Source: JBDGYW01 sp964518955 | GTDB lineage: Bacteria; Gemmatimonadota; Gemmatimonadetes; Gemmatimonadales; GWC2-71-9 | Length of the DNA: 64,000 nucleotides | Assembly (NCBI GenBank): GCA_964518955.1 | Contig: CAZFHS010000030.1 | Location: 17,237 to 81,236, forward strand | Reading direction: 5' to 3' | Shown here: one piece after another, positions 17,029-26,759 of the stretch | How positions within the stretch are numbered: the first letter of the stretch is position 1 | How the letters are laid out: the number at the start of each line of letters is the position of its first letter | Position numbers and translations under genes: made by a program | Notes under the pieces: model-generated | What the model was told of the DNA's origin: nothing | Databases searched by the model: none | The model's input: only the letters and a program-made list of their open reading frames with translations

Positions 17029-18624
17029 ATGAAGGTAATTGCAACACTGATGCTAACAGTCACAATCCTGGCGCCGTTGCCGGCATTGGGTCAGGATAAT
17101 CCGGCAACCAGCAATAACATACACCTGGCGGCTCTGCAGGGGGACATAGAAGCAATCAGGCAACATATTGAGTCCGGATCGGACCTGAACGCAAAGGACG
17201 CGTATGGATCTACCCCGCTGATTGTTGCCGCGACCTTCGGCAAGACCGAAGTGGCAAAAGCCCTGATCGCGGCCGGTGCCGATCTCGACATGAAGAACAG
17301 GGACGGGGGCACTGCACTTCATGCAGCTGCCTTCCTGTGCCGTTCAGAGATCGTTGAGGCCCTGTTGGAACACGGTGCTGACAAATATCTGAGGGACGGG
17401 TTCGGTAATACGCCGTTCGAAACCGTTTCAGCTTCGTTCGAAGATGTCAAAGACATATACGACGGCTTTGCACGTGCGCTCCGGCCGTTGGGTCTCCAAC
17501 TTGACTACGAGCGCATAACGGCCACCCGGCCCCGCATCGCGGAGATGCTGCGGCCTCGGGCAAACGAGTTGGAAGCGGCCGAATATGCACCATTAATCGG
17601 GGATGACTGGAGAGTGTCGACACCTGACGAGCAGGGGCTTGACCCAACTCTCGTGGCAGAGCTCTTTCTCGATGCGACAGGATTGGAAACGCTCTACGGA
17701 CTGCTGGTTGTCAAGAACGGCTTTCTGATCGCGGAAGGCTACTTCAATGACGGGGCGGTTGAGCAAAAGGCACTATTACAGTCGGCGACAAAGAGTTATA
17801 CGTCTGCATTGGTCGGGATTGCGCTTGAACGGGGCTGTTTGTCAAACGTGGATCAGAGGATGGTGGAATTCTTTCCGGAGTTTGCAGGTCAGCTAACTGA
17901 TCCGAGGAAAGAGCAAATCACAATTCGCCACATGCTGCAAATGCGCGATGGATACCCATGGGAGGAGTCCGATTTGACCCTTTGGGATGCGCTCTTGACG
18001 GGAGAGTATTTGTCCCGCATAGAGGAGTTTCCCCTCACTCGCGCTCCTGGAACCGAGTTTCAATACAGCAATCTGACATCCCATTGGCTGGGTGTGATTG
18101 TGGCTCGCGCGTGCGGTACCGATCTCAGATCATTCGGCCAGGAGTTTCTATTCACGCCCTTGGGAGTGGAGGTGGGTGAGTGGACACAGGATCGAGACGG
18201 CTATCACATCGGCGGTGCCGAAATCCGCTCAACCGCACGCGATGCTGCGAAGTTCGGCTTGTTGTACCTCAATGACGGCAGACATGATGGGAAGCAAGTA
18301 GTCGCAGCAGATTGGGTCCGGGAATCTCTACTGCAGTACTCGGAGGCTGTGAGTTCAGGTGGAATCCAGGCCGGCGAACTGGGCCGCTACTTCGGCGACA
18401 TCGGGTATGGATATCAGTGGTGGTCCGCTCGGGTTGGCGAGCATCATGTCAATTACGCGGCGGGACATGGCGGGCAACTGATAATCCTGCTGGATGAGTT
18501 CGACATGGTGGTAGTTGTTACGGCAGATCCGTTCTTCCTCCAACACGATGATGAGTCGTGGATGCACGAAGTCGCGAACTACAATCTCGTGGGCAAGTTC
18601 ATCCAAGCCTTGCCGACCCGTTGA
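17029..18624 (+). CDS. Ankyrin repeat plus serine hydrolase (beta-lactamase fold) fusion
   Basis: Exported 531-residue two-domain protein. The ATG at 17029 is chosen because GGGAGGAGG lies 5-13 bases before it and it begins the signal peptide KVIATLMLTVTILAPLPALG. Residues about 28-130 hold three ankyrin repeats (IHLAALQGDIEAIRQHIESG, STPLIVAATFGKTEVAKALI, GTALHAAAFLCRSEIVEALL). Residues about 190-525 are a class C beta-lactamase/PBP4*-like serine hydrolase: catalytic SATK, YSN (FQYSNLTSHW) and a GHGG motif in place of KTG. Family members include esterases, D-aminopeptidases and beta-lactamases; the HGG variant favours an esterase or peptidase rather than drug resistance. Periplasmic ankyrin domains fused to this fold are unusual. 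Confidence 0.87.
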   Translation: MKVIATLMLTVTILAPLPALGQDNPATSNNIHLAALQGDIEAIRQHIESGSDLNAKDAYGSTPLIVAATFGKTEVAKALIAAGADLDMKNRDGGTALHAAAFLCRSEIVEALLEHGADKYLRDGFGNTPFETVSASFEDVKDIYDGFARALRPLGLQLDYERITATRPRIAEMLRPRANELEAAEYAPLIGDDWRVSTPDEQGLDPTLVAELFLDATGLETLYGLLVVKNGFLIAEGYFNDGAVEQKALLQSATKSYTSALVGIALERGCLSNVDQRMVEFFPEFAGQLTDPRKEQITIRHMLQMRDGYPWEESDLTLWDALLTGEYLSRIEEFPLTRAPGTEFQYSNLTSHWLGVIVARACGTDLRSFGQEFLFTPLGVEVGEWTQDRDGYHIGGAEIRSTARDAAKFGLLYLNDGRHDGKQVVAADWVRESLLQYSEAVSSGGIQAGELGRYFGDIGYGYQWWSARVGEHHVNYAAGHGGQLIILLDEFDMVVVVTADPFFLQHDDESWMHEVANYNLVGKFIQALPTR

Positions 18625-18648
18625 CGGGTGACGTACGGTATCGCCCGG

Positions 18649-19896
18649 CTAGTCTTCCACTATACGGAGACGAATGACGTATTGGACGTCGAGATCGTCA
18701 CGCCAAATACCGTAGATCTTGCCGTCCCTAATGATCCGCGGTGTGAAGCGAGGAGGCATCGTAACTATACCCAGGTATCGGCCATCCGGATCAAAAACAT
18801 CCCAGTCACGAGATCCTATGTCCTGGGTCATGTCGTAGGTCTCCAGTTCCTCTTCGGTGACTTCGGCGGGCGGTCGCAGATGCTGGACCCAGAGACTCCC
18901 GTTTGGCCCAACGGACATACTGACGAAAGCTGGGAAGAACTCGGCGAAACTGATGGACTGCCGCGTCTGCTGCATGAACTGCACAAAGGCCTCAGGAGGA
19001 ACGGAAGCGCGCACCTGTTCTTCGATAACCTCCCACATCATGTCGATGTCTCGTTCGGTCACGGGTGCCGGTTCTGCTGGTTTGGTGACGACGCGTCGCA
19101 AGCTGCCGTTCGGGCCGAATACGCTGATGCGATATTCGTTGGTGATTCCGAAAAAAAGCTCCATTTCGTCTGACAACGTCCATACCGGTTCGGCTGCGAA
19201 CACCGTTCTCTGAGCGCCGCGCGCGTCATTCAGAACGAGGCTTGCCCCTGGCGGAAACCTTATCAGCGTGTCGATCACAGAACCGTCTGTCGCGAGCGTT
19301 ACGATGACATCCATGTTGTCGCGCGCGGGCATGTCGGGCAGAGCGAGCGGACGCACCTGTTCCGCGACGACACCGGTGCGAGTCGCGACTATTGACATTG
19401 GGAGCCCGTGTTCGAGCCGGAGCGGGAAGCTACCAAGGCTCTCTCCATTGGGTGCATACCGATTTATCCGCTGGTTACCCAGGTCCGGAACTAGCAGCGT
19501 ATCTCCAGGGCCCATGTACAACGTACCAACCTCAGCGCCGAGCTCGCCGGGGCCGTCGCCCGGCCCGCCGATCGTCTGCTCGTAAGTTCCATCCGGCGAG
19601 AATACACGGATATCCCGGACCTGGATGTCGAGCACGAAAATCCGGTCCCTGGAATCGACTGCGATGAGCCCTATCTGTCCAAACTGATATTCCAGCTGAC
19701 CCTCGATGGTGCCGATTCGAAGCTCCTCCTCGAGCGTCCAGCCCCCACCCTCCTCCCAAAACCCCTGGTCCGTGTTCGTGACGATCCTGACACCGGCACT
19801 GTCCGTCACGGTACCGGTCCAGCCGTCTCCACCAGAACAGGCCGTCATACAGCAGAGCGTGAGCATTACGCCCAGAGTCCCAATCCCAAACCTCAT
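18649..19896 (-). CDS. 6-bladed beta-propeller lipoprotein
   Basis: Surface or periplasmic lipoprotein of 415 residues. Start taken at the ATG 19896, preceded by GGAGGGG; the frame stays open upstream but lacks coding character. Lipobox in VMLTLCCMTACSGGDG. Repeating propeller units are visible: GQIGLIAVDSRDRIFVLDIQ, IRVFSPDGTYEQTIGGPGDG, LVPDLGNQRINRYAPNGESL, and SVGPNGSLWVQHL, followed by a C-terminal RYLGIVTMPPRFTP unit. This family is strongly expanded in Gemmatimonadota; its role is unknown, possibly ligand binding or signalling. Convergent with the ankyrin fusion gene and divergent from PadR. Confidence 0.85.
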   Translation of the reverse strand: MRFGIGTLGVMLTLCCMTACSGGDGWTGTVTDSAGVRIVTNTDQGFWEEGGGWTLEEELRIGTIEGQLEYQFGQIGLIAVDSRDRIFVLDIQVRDIRVFSPDGTYEQTIGGPGDGPGELGAEVGTLYMGPGDTLLVPDLGNQRINRYAPNGESLGSFPLRLEHGLPMSIVATRTGVVAEQVRPLALPDMPARDNMDVIVTLATDGSVIDTLIRFPPGASLVLNDARGAQRTVFAAEPVWTLSDEMELFFGITNEYRISVFGPNGSLRRVVTKPAEPAPVTERDIDMMWEVIEEQVRASVPPEAFVQFMQQTRQSISFAEFFPAFVSMSVGPNGSLWVQHLRPPAEVTEEELETYDMTQDIGSRDWDVFDPDGRYLGIVTMPPRFTPRIIRDGKIYGIWRDDLDVQYVIRLRIVED

Positions 19897-20128
19897 CGTA
19901 TTTGCCCCTCCGAGTTGGCACATGGCCATTGCGCCCCTGTAGTAACTGCTCCCTGCCTCGGACCTTGCCCGAACCATCACTGACAAACCGGGGAGAATGC
20001 ACTCGTCGGCATCAAGACGCCGCGTACAGTATTCTGCGCCCCTTGACCGCGCGACGCCAGAGAGCGCACCGAAGTCGTAAAGCACCGCAAGACTGCACAC
20101 TTCTCCGAGCGATCTCCCGTCTGCCGCC

Positions 20129-20157
20129 TTGACCAATAGTACGACGCGTACTATACT
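20129..20157 (+). promoter_or_regulatory. Sigma70-like promoter of padR-ADOP
   Basis: TTGACC (20129-20134) and TATACT (20152-20157) are 17 bases apart. Transcription starting about seven bases after the -10 box would give a leader of only about four bases before the ATG at 20168. No ribosome site is visible before that ATG. Confidence 0.65.
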
Positions 20158-20182
20158 GTCACGTACTATGCTAAAGCGTACT
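20138..20182 (+). promoter_or_regulatory. Probable PadR operator with 15-bp phased CGTACT sites
   Basis: CGTACT occurs at 20147, 20162 and 20177, exactly 15 bases apart, and its complement AGTACG lies at 20138, making a perfect inverted repeat with the first copy (6-base arms, 3-base centre, 20138-20152). The array spans the -10 box, the start codon and the first codons of the PadR gene, which fits autorepression. Confidence 0.6.
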
Positions 20183-20719
20183 ACCACCACACTCGACTAC
20201 GCGCTCCTCGGACTGATCTGTCAATCGCCCCAGTCGGGCTACGACTTGAGAAAGACCTTCGAAACGACCGCCATGGGGAGTTTCAGCAGCAGCCCCGGCG
20301 CCATCTACCCCGCGTTGCGGCGACTCGAGCAACAGGGATTCGTCGAGGGCGAGGTCGATAACACGAAAGCCCTGCGGCCGAAGAAGGTGTTCCGAGTGAC
20401 CAAGGCGGGCAGGAAGACTCTATGCGAGTGGTTGGTCCGCGAGATCGACCGCGAGGACGTGATACGTCGCGTGGACGAGCTGATACTGCGGTTCGCGTTC
20501 CATTGGGTGCTCGACAGCCGCACAGCTACTCTTCGGTTTCTCGAGAGCTTCCTGCGTGAAGTCGAGGATTATCTGGGCGAGCTGAACCGTCAGCTTAAGG
20601 TGTTTCCTGCAGGAGCACCACCGCAGCCCCGATTGGCAATGGCGGTCGGCATCGAACAATACCGGGCCTCCGCGCGCTGGGCGCGCAAGGCCATCAAAGA
20701 GTTCAAAGAGGAAGGCTGA
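20168..20719 (+). CDS. PadR-family transcriptional regulator
   Basis: Regulator of 183 residues, long PadR type. Winged helix in residues about 5-85: LDYALLGLICQSPQSGYDLRK, SPGAIYPALRRLEQQGFVEG, KKVFRVTKAGRKTLCEWL. A C-terminal helical dimerisation domain follows (FAFHWVLDSRTATLRFLESF, EVEDYLGELNRQL). ATG 20168 is used; an earlier TTG at 20129 lies inside the promoter. Its stop overlaps the ADOP start as TGATG, so the two are coupled. In Acidobacteriota and Gemmatimonadota PadR genes are very often next to ADOP permeases and probably repress them. Confidence 0.92.
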   Translation: MLKRTTTTLDYALLGLICQSPQSGYDLRKTFETTAMGSFSSSPGAIYPALRRLEQQGFVEGEVDNTKALRPKKVFRVTKAGRKTLCEWLVREIDREDVIRRVDELILRFAFHWVLDSRTATLRFLESFLREVEDYLGELNRQLKVFPAGAPPQPRLAMAVGIEQYRASARWARKAIKEFKEEG

Positions 20720-23304
20720 TGATTTCTCTACATAAACTGGCGCAGTGGCGCGACCATCCCAGGGACATCCGAATGGCGCAACGGGGCCGTTTCGGCTTCG
20801 TGTGGCTCAACGATCTCATACACGACCTGCGATACGCGGTGCGACAGCTGGTGAAGGCAAAGGCCTTCGCGTTTGTCGCGGTTATCACGCTGGCCATGGG
20901 CTTGAGTGCCAACATTTCGATCTACGCTTTGATCGACAACCTGTTCTTTGCACCGCTGCAAGTTGAGGGTGCCGATCGACTCGTGACGGTGACACGTCAC
21001 AACCCGCGGTCACAGTTCTCCAGTCGCATCTCCTGGCCGGATTACGAGGATTACCGAGATAACGTACCGGGGCTCAGCGGCACCATTGCGCTAGCCTTTC
21101 ATGCCGTGAATCTCAGCTGGGCCGGGCAATCCCCGAATCGTACATGGATAGAGGGCGTCAGCACCAACTACTTCACGACCCTGGGGACCTCGCCGGCGGT
21201 GGGGCGGTTGTTCCTACCGGGAGAAGGTGTCGCCGAGGGTGCCGATCCGATTTTCGTGCTTTCCCATCGCTACTGGCGCGACAGGCTCGGCAGCGACCCA
21301 GGCGTCGTCGGCCGGCCAATGCGGGTTAATGGGCAAGTCTACGAAGTGGTAGGTGTCGCTTCCGAGGGTTTCAACGGCGCCCAGTGGGCCATGGCGCCGG
21401 CCGGGTGGGTGCCCGTGACGATGATCCCCAACTTGATCCGCGGCCTGGAAGGGGTTTTGGAGAACCGCGAGGTGCCTCTCTTTCGCGTGTTTGCACACAT
21501 GGCAGATGGTTACACGCCGGATCGTGTACGCGCAGAGTTGGCAGTTGTCGATCGACGCCTCGAGTCCGAACATGCGGCGGGTGCCATGGACGGCGTGGTC
21601 ACCATGGTCGTTCCGGAACAAAGGAGTCGTCCGGACCCGAGTTTTAGTGGATTCCTCCCGTTGGCGGCTGCCGTATTCCTGGGATTGTCCCTGTTGGTCC
21701 TGACCGTCGCCTGCGCGAACATCGCCAACTTGCTGTCGGCAAGGGCAACCGGCCGACACCGAGAATGGGCCATCCGCAGTGCCGTCGGTGCGTCCCGGTG
21801 GCGACTGATGCGCCAGCAATTGGCTGAGAGCATGGTTTTGGCACTTCTGGCCGGCCTGGTGGGGTTGGGAACCATGCCTGTGATTGGCCCCGCCATTCAG
21901 GCGCTCGCCCCTCAAGGTGATATTCCGACGCAGGAAGGGTCCCTCCAAGTCCTTGGACTGGTTAGAATCGTCAGCTTCACCGTGGCTGCTTCATTCCTGG
22001 CAGGGCTTTTGGCAGGGTTTCTTCCAGCGGTTCGTGCAACCCGAGGCAATCTCCAACAGCTGATGAAGGGTGAACACGGGCGTGAGAAGCGTGCCGGGCG
22101 CTGGATGCGTGGTGCCCTCGTGGGTTCCCAGGTAGCCTTCTGCGCGGTCGTGCTCGTAGCGAGTGGATTGTTCGTGCGCAGCCTGGGCCGCGCCTCGGAT
22201 ATGCAACTTGGCTTCGATCCGCAGGGGATCGCGCAAGCCTCCATCGACCTCGGCCTGCAGGGGTACGAACCGGAAGCCGCTCTACAGTTCTTCGACGATC
22301 TCAAGCGAGAGGTGAGTGGGCTGCCGGGCGTACAGTCCGCGACCGTGGCCACCAGCGTTCCCCTGGGGATGCGCCCGGAGTTGCTTTTGGTCTCCGACGC
22401 CAACGCAACTCAGCTAGACGAGTCCGGACGCACGGAGGGTGAGATCGAGGCTTCGCAAAATCGGGTCGACGAGGCCTATCTCGAGACGATGGATGTTCGC
22501 CTCCTGCGGGGCCGCGGGTTCAATAGACAAGACGCCTTGGACGCTCCGCGCGTCGCCCTAGTGAACACTACGCTCGCCGACAAGATCTGGCCGGGCGCCG
22601 ATCCAATTGGGAAGCGTATGAAGACCAACTGGGGCGGTTGGGAGCAGTCGATAGAAGTGATCGGTGTGATCGAGCCTGGCAAATACATCATGCTTACGGA
22701 GGCGCCCCGACCGCATTTCCTGCTGCCGCTTGCGCAGTCCTTCGGCGAAGGGTCCCCGGTCACTTTGCATGTACGTACTAGGGGCGCACCGGCGCTCGTT
22801 CTGCCCGAGGTCAGACGGGTGCTCCTGGGTTTGGATCCGGACGTGCCGATCTACGAAGCCATGACGATGCCTGAGCACCTTCGCACCTCGGCCTTCGGCT
22901 TGATGCCGCTGCGTCTGGGTTCGGTTATCGCGGGGGCGCAAGCACTCGTTGGCTTGCTGCTTGCGCTCACGGGGATGTTTGGCGTAGTCGCCTACACGGT
23001 GAGCATGCGCACCAGCGAGATCGGCATTCGGCGGGCACTGGGAGCAACTCAGACGAACGTGCTCCGATTGGTGAGCCGCGGTGTTTTGCGCGCGGGCACG
23101 ATAGGACTCGGTTTCGGGCTCCTGGCGGCGTTGGGATTGTCTCAGATCCTGCTCGGGTTGTTGCCCGGCATGGAGCCGTTCGACCTGCCGGTGTTTGGCT
23201 ATACGACCCTGCTGATGACCGCGGTGTCTCTGCTCGCCTGTTACATCGCCGCGCGCCGCGCAGCCAGGATCGACCCTGCGATCTCGATGAGGATCGAAGG
23301 ATGA
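20719..23304 (+). CDS. ADOP-type FtsX/MacB permease
   Basis: Inner-membrane permease of 861 residues with the duplicated-orphan-permease layout: a short N-terminal amphipathic extension and WLNDLIHDLRYAVRQLVKAK before helix 1 (about 50-75), a large MacB-like periplasmic domain (about 80-310), a three-helix FtsX unit (about 310-440, TVACANIANLLSARATGRHR), a second periplasmic domain and a C-terminal FtsX unit (IGIRRALGATQTNVLRLVSR). No ATPase gene is adjacent, as usual for this family, so the partner is unknown. Transport of lipids, peptides or macrolides is the range of the superfamily. Coupled to PadR. Confidence 0.92.
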   Translation: MISLHKLAQWRDHPRDIRMAQRGRFGFVWLNDLIHDLRYAVRQLVKAKAFAFVAVITLAMGLSANISIYALIDNLFFAPLQVEGADRLVTVTRHNPRSQFSSRISWPDYEDYRDNVPGLSGTIALAFHAVNLSWAGQSPNRTWIEGVSTNYFTTLGTSPAVGRLFLPGEGVAEGADPIFVLSHRYWRDRLGSDPGVVGRPMRVNGQVYEVVGVASEGFNGAQWAMAPAGWVPVTMIPNLIRGLEGVLENREVPLFRVFAHMADGYTPDRVRAELAVVDRRLESEHAAGAMDGVVTMVVPEQRSRPDPSFSGFLPLAAAVFLGLSLLVLTVACANIANLLSARATGRHREWAIRSAVGASRWRLMRQQLAESMVLALLAGLVGLGTMPVIGPAIQALAPQGDIPTQEGSLQVLGLVRIVSFTVAASFLAGLLAGFLPAVRATRGNLQQLMKGEHGREKRAGRWMRGALVGSQVAFCAVVLVASGLFVRSLGRASDMQLGFDPQGIAQASIDLGLQGYEPEAALQFFDDLKREVSGLPGVQSATVATSVPLGMRPELLLVSDANATQLDESGRTEGEIEASQNRVDEAYLETMDVRLLRGRGFNRQDALDAPRVALVNTTLADKIWPGADPIGKRMKTNWGGWEQSIEVIGVIEPGKYIMLTEAPRPHFLLPLAQSFGEGSPVTLHVRTRGAPALVLPEVRRVLLGLDPDVPIYEAMTMPEHLRTSAFGLMPLRLGSVIAGAQALVGLLLALTGMFGVVAYTVSMRTSEIGIRRALGATQTNVLRLVSRGVLRAGTIGLGFGLLAALGLSQILLGLLPGMEPFDLPVFGYTTLLMTAVSLLACYIAARRAARIDPAISMRIEG

Positions 23305-23435
23305 TGCGGAATCCCTCCTCGCTCACGCCGGGCTCGCTCCCGCTTGTGCCCGGCGGAACACAGCGGTACGATTGCGGCAGTGCCTACGTCGCCGCGCTGG
23401 TTGCGCTCACCTCGAACTCCAGACTGCGAGTTTCT

Positions 23436-24503
23436 ATGGCAAACAAACGGTCGATGAACGCCGGTTATGCAGCCCTCCTATCCTTTGGTATGTTCCTTTT
23501 CACGGGACTTCCCATCGACACGGCATCCGGCCAGGCTGGCTCCGTCGCCCCTCCCCTCATCCAGGTGGAGGGCAACCGCTTCGTCGGACCGGAGGGAGAA
23601 ACTGTGATGTTCCGCGGCTTCTCGTTCTCCGACCCCGACAAGCTGGAGCGAGAGGGACAGTGGAATCGGGAACTGTTCGAAGAGACGCACGACCGGTGGA
23701 ACGCGAACATAGTGCGTCTGCCGGTGCATCCGGCTGCGTGGCGGGAGCGAGGGGAAGAGGCGTACCTGGCGCTGTTGGACGACGGGCTTCGCTGGGCCGA
23801 GGAGGCTTCCCTCTATGTGATCATGGACTGGCACACTATCGGCAACCTGCGCACCGAATTGTTCCAGAACCCTATGTATAACACCACCAAAACAGAAACG
23901 CTGAGGTTCTGGCAGAGAATCGCCGCGCGGTATGGCGATCGCTCCGTCATCGCGTTTTATGAACTGTTCAACGAGCCCACACGGTTCAACGGCACGCTGG
24001 GTCGGATCGAGTGGGGCGACTTCAAGGAGTACATGGAAGAGATCATCTACATGATCCGCGCCAACGGTGCACAGGGGATCCCGTTGGTGGCGGGCTTCAA
24101 CTGGGCTTACGATCTGACAGAACCGGCGGCGAATCCCATCGACGCGCCGGACGTCGCCTACGTGACGCATCCTTACCCCCAGAAACGGGAGCTGCCGTGG
24201 GAGGAGCAGTGGCAGGAGGACTGGGGATTCATGGCCGAGCAGTACCCGGTGATGGCGACGGAGTTTGGCTTCATGTCCGCTGACGGCCCAGGTGCCCACA
24301 TCCCCGTCATCGCCGATGAGACGTACGGCGAGGCCATAGTTGACTTCTTCGAGGCTCGGGGTATCTCCTGGGTAGCGTGGGTCTTTGATCCGGACTGGTC
24401 GCCGCAGCTCATCGAAGGCTGGGATTTCACTCCGACTCTACAAGGAAGGTTCTTCAAGCAGAAGATGATGGAACTGAACCCTCGACGCGGTACGCGACCG
24501 TGA
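23436..24503 (+). CDS. GH5 family glycosidase (endoglucanase-like), exported
   Basis: Exported 355-residue GH5 enzyme. The frame is open from an ATG at 23301 overlapping the permease stop, but that gives a 45-residue low-complexity extension; ATG 23436 (or 23454) begins a normal signal peptide (AALLSFGMFLFTGLPI, cleavage near ASGQA). TIM-barrel motifs: FVGPEGETVMFRGFSFSD, NIVRLPVHPAAWR, LYVIMDWHTIG, FYELFNEP with the acid/base Glu, VTHPYP and MATEFGF with the nucleophile Glu. GH5 covers cellulases, mannanases and glucosidases; subfamily cannot be set by eye. No carbohydrate-binding module is present. No convincing ribosome site precedes either internal ATG. Confidence 0.87.
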   Translation: MANKRSMNAGYAALLSFGMFLFTGLPIDTASGQAGSVAPPLIQVEGNRFVGPEGETVMFRGFSFSDPDKLEREGQWNRELFEETHDRWNANIVRLPVHPAAWRERGEEAYLALLDDGLRWAEEASLYVIMDWHTIGNLRTELFQNPMYNTTKTETLRFWQRIAARYGDRSVIAFYELFNEPTRFNGTLGRIEWGDFKEYMEEIIYMIRANGAQGIPLVAGFNWAYDLTEPAANPIDAPDVAYVTHPYPQKRELPWEEQWQEDWGFMAEQYPVMATEFGFMSADGPGAHIPVIADETYGEAIVDFFEARGISWVAWVFDPDWSPQLIEGWDFTPTLQGRFFKQKMMELNPRRGTRP

Positions 24504-24593
24504 ACATCGCATTCGCAATGCTGCCGTCCTATTGTCTCGGAACACGGGGAACGCAACGGGGGTGGAAAACACTCACTGTCTAGGAGACGGTAT

Positions 24594-25028
24594 ATGCGCA
24601 CCAAGCACTATTCGCTCTTGTGTCTACTAATTGCCATGTCGGTTTGGGCGTGCCTTGTGTCTGAGGATCTGTCCGGGAGCTATACGTTGCTGGCGATAGA
24701 AGGTCAGGTTCTTCCGGCGCCCGTCCCAAACACTCAGTTCGAGGTCACGAGTGGTTCTCTGCAACTCTCGGGGGACGGTTCATTCCTGCTGAGCTATGTC
24801 ACGTACAACAGCACGAACGTTTCGGCCTCGTTCACAGCCGAATTGGGCGGTACGTACGATTCGCGGAACGAGCCAACGATCGGATTCAATTCAACCGAGT
24901 CGACGAGGGACGGTTCTTCTGTTCCCAAACCCGAAGACCCGTTTTTCGGGACAGTTCATGGAGACAGTCTCACACTCACGGACCCGAACGAAGTACGCTG
25001 GCTGTTTCGCAGAGCGGATCCTCAGTAG
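24594..25028 (+). CDS. Small exported lipoprotein-like protein
   Basis: Unrecognised 144-residue protein. Leader SLLCLLIAMSVWACLVSEDL resembles a lipoprotein signal with Cys at about 20, although Trp at -2 is unusual. The mature part is rich in Ser, Thr and Gly strands (SGSYTLLAIEGQVLP, SGSLQLSGDGSFLLSYVTY, GDSLTLTDPNEVRWLFRR), suggesting a small lipocalin-like or META-like beta-barrel. AGGAGACGGT-type sequence just upstream supplies the ribosome site. Lies between GH5 and GH30 on the same strand; function unknown. Confidence 0.7.
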   Translation: MRTKHYSLLCLLIAMSVWACLVSEDLSGSYTLLAIEGQVLPAPVPNTQFEVTSGSLQLSGDGSFLLSYVTYNSTNVSASFTAELGGTYDSRNEPTIGFNSTESTRDGSSVPKPEDPFFGTVHGDSLTLTDPNEVRWLFRRADPQ

Positions 25029-25206
25029 GGCGATGAAGGTCTGATTGGGCGAATCCTCTGCGCTTCCGACTGTGGCTCAGGGATATGGCTCGCCGCTTGA
25101 TGCGAATCGAGCGGCATCGTTGGTGGCGGTGCATACCCAGTGCGGTGGAGCATAGTGGCTCTTCTCTGGCGACCCAAGCTGCAATCATACCGAAAGGTGT
25201 AGTGCC

Positions 25207-26703
25207 ATGACCAAGGTTTTTCCGACCGACGCAAGCAGGCTATCCTCAACGCTACTGATTCTCCTCGTGACGGCAGGCTGCGGTCGGGAGCCCGTCGCCG
25301 AACCAGGCTCACACTTCTCCGATGCCGCTTACAACGTTGCCGGTAGGAGCGCGGTCGTTTACACCACTGCCCAAGGCACCGAACTGAGGATGACCCCCAC
25401 GGACACGCTGGTGTTCGGGGAATCAGACCCCACTTCGGAAGGCAGGATATACGTCTTTGTCGATCCGCGGAAAACCTTCCAGACTTTCCTGGGCATCGGC
25501 GGTTCTCTTACCGATGCATCGGCAGAGACCTTCTACAAGCTCCCCGAGTCAAAGCAGGAAGAGTTACTGGAGGCGTATTACAGCACGGAGGGCGGGATTG
25601 GCTACACCGTGGCCAGGACAAACATCAACAGCTGCGACTTCTCGAGCGGTAGTTACACCTATGTTGATGAGGGTGACGGAGAGCTGAACTCGTTCTCCAT
25701 AGAGCACGATCTCGAATACAAGATCCCGCTCATCAAAGAGGCGATGGATGCGAGCGGTAACACGCTCAAGCTGTATGCCAGTCCATGGAGTCCGCCGGCT
25801 TTCATGAAGGACAACAACGACATGCTTCATGGTGGGTAGCTGCTCCCCGAGTATTTCCATTCCTGGGCACTCTACTACACGAAGTTCATCAAGGCTTACA
25901 GAGATGAAGGCGTGCCGGTGTGGGGAATCACCATCCAGAACGAGCCCATGGCCACCCAGATCTGGGAGTCGTGCATCTACTATGCTGATGATGAGCGGGA
26001 TTTTCTGAAAAACCACCTCGGCCCGGTGATGGAAGGGGAGGGCCTCAGCGACGTCAACATCATCGTCTGGGATCACAACCGCGACCTGATCGTCGAGAGG
26101 GCGATGGCAATCTTCGACGATCCGGATGCTGCACAATACGCCTGGGGAATAGGATTTCACTGGTACGAAGATTGGTCGGGCGGGGTGCAGATGTACGACA
26201 ACGTTGCCTTAGTGAACGAGTTGTATCCCGACAAGCACATTCTCTACACCGAGGGAACACCAGCGAGCTTCGAGCCAGACGCGTATGAAAGATGGGACTT
26301 GGGTGAGGAATACGGACGGTCGATGATACACGATTTCAATTCGGGTTCTGTGGGTTGGACCGACAGGAACATTCTGCTCGACGAACGCGGCGGCCCCAAC
26401 CACGTTGGAAACTTCTGCTTTGCACCGATTCATGCCGACACCCGCACTGGTGAGCTGTTCTACACTAATTCGTACTACTACATAGGCCATTTCTCGAAGT
26501 TCTTCCATCCCGGCGCGAGGAGGATAGTAGCCTCACCGAGCCGCAGCATGCTGCTCAGTACGGCCTTCATTAACGAAGACGGCCGGGTGGCCGTAGTCGT
26601 AATGAATCCGACGGATCAAAGTGGCGATTACTACCTCACAGTGGGCTCTCACGCTGTCGAGATAAGCACATTACCGCACTCGATACAGACGGTGGTGTTT
26701 TAG
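25207..26703 (+). pseudogene. GH30 glycosidase interrupted by one amber codon
   Basis: A full-length GH30 reading frame of 498 codons with a single in-frame TAG at 25837-25839. Before it: lipoprotein leader STLLILLVTAGCGREP, FVDPRKTFQTFLGIGGSLTD, GIGYTVARTNINSCDFSSGSY and YASPWSPPAFMKDNNDM. After it, in the same frame: LLPEYFHSWALYYTKFI, WGITIQNEPM with the acid/base Glu, LYTEGTPASF with the nucleophile Glu, and a normal C-terminal sandwich ending ISTLPHSIQTVVF. The family usually has Lys (AAG) at the interrupted site, so one A-to-T change explains it. Both catalytic Glu lie after the stop, so the truncated 210-residue product cannot be active. Family members hydrolyse beta-1,6-glucan, beta-glucosylceramide or xylan. 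Confidence 0.88.
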
Positions 26704-26759
26704 TGCGGTCGCTTCTTCGTGGGTTATGCAATGTTCGTGTTGTCAAAGGGGGCGATTCC

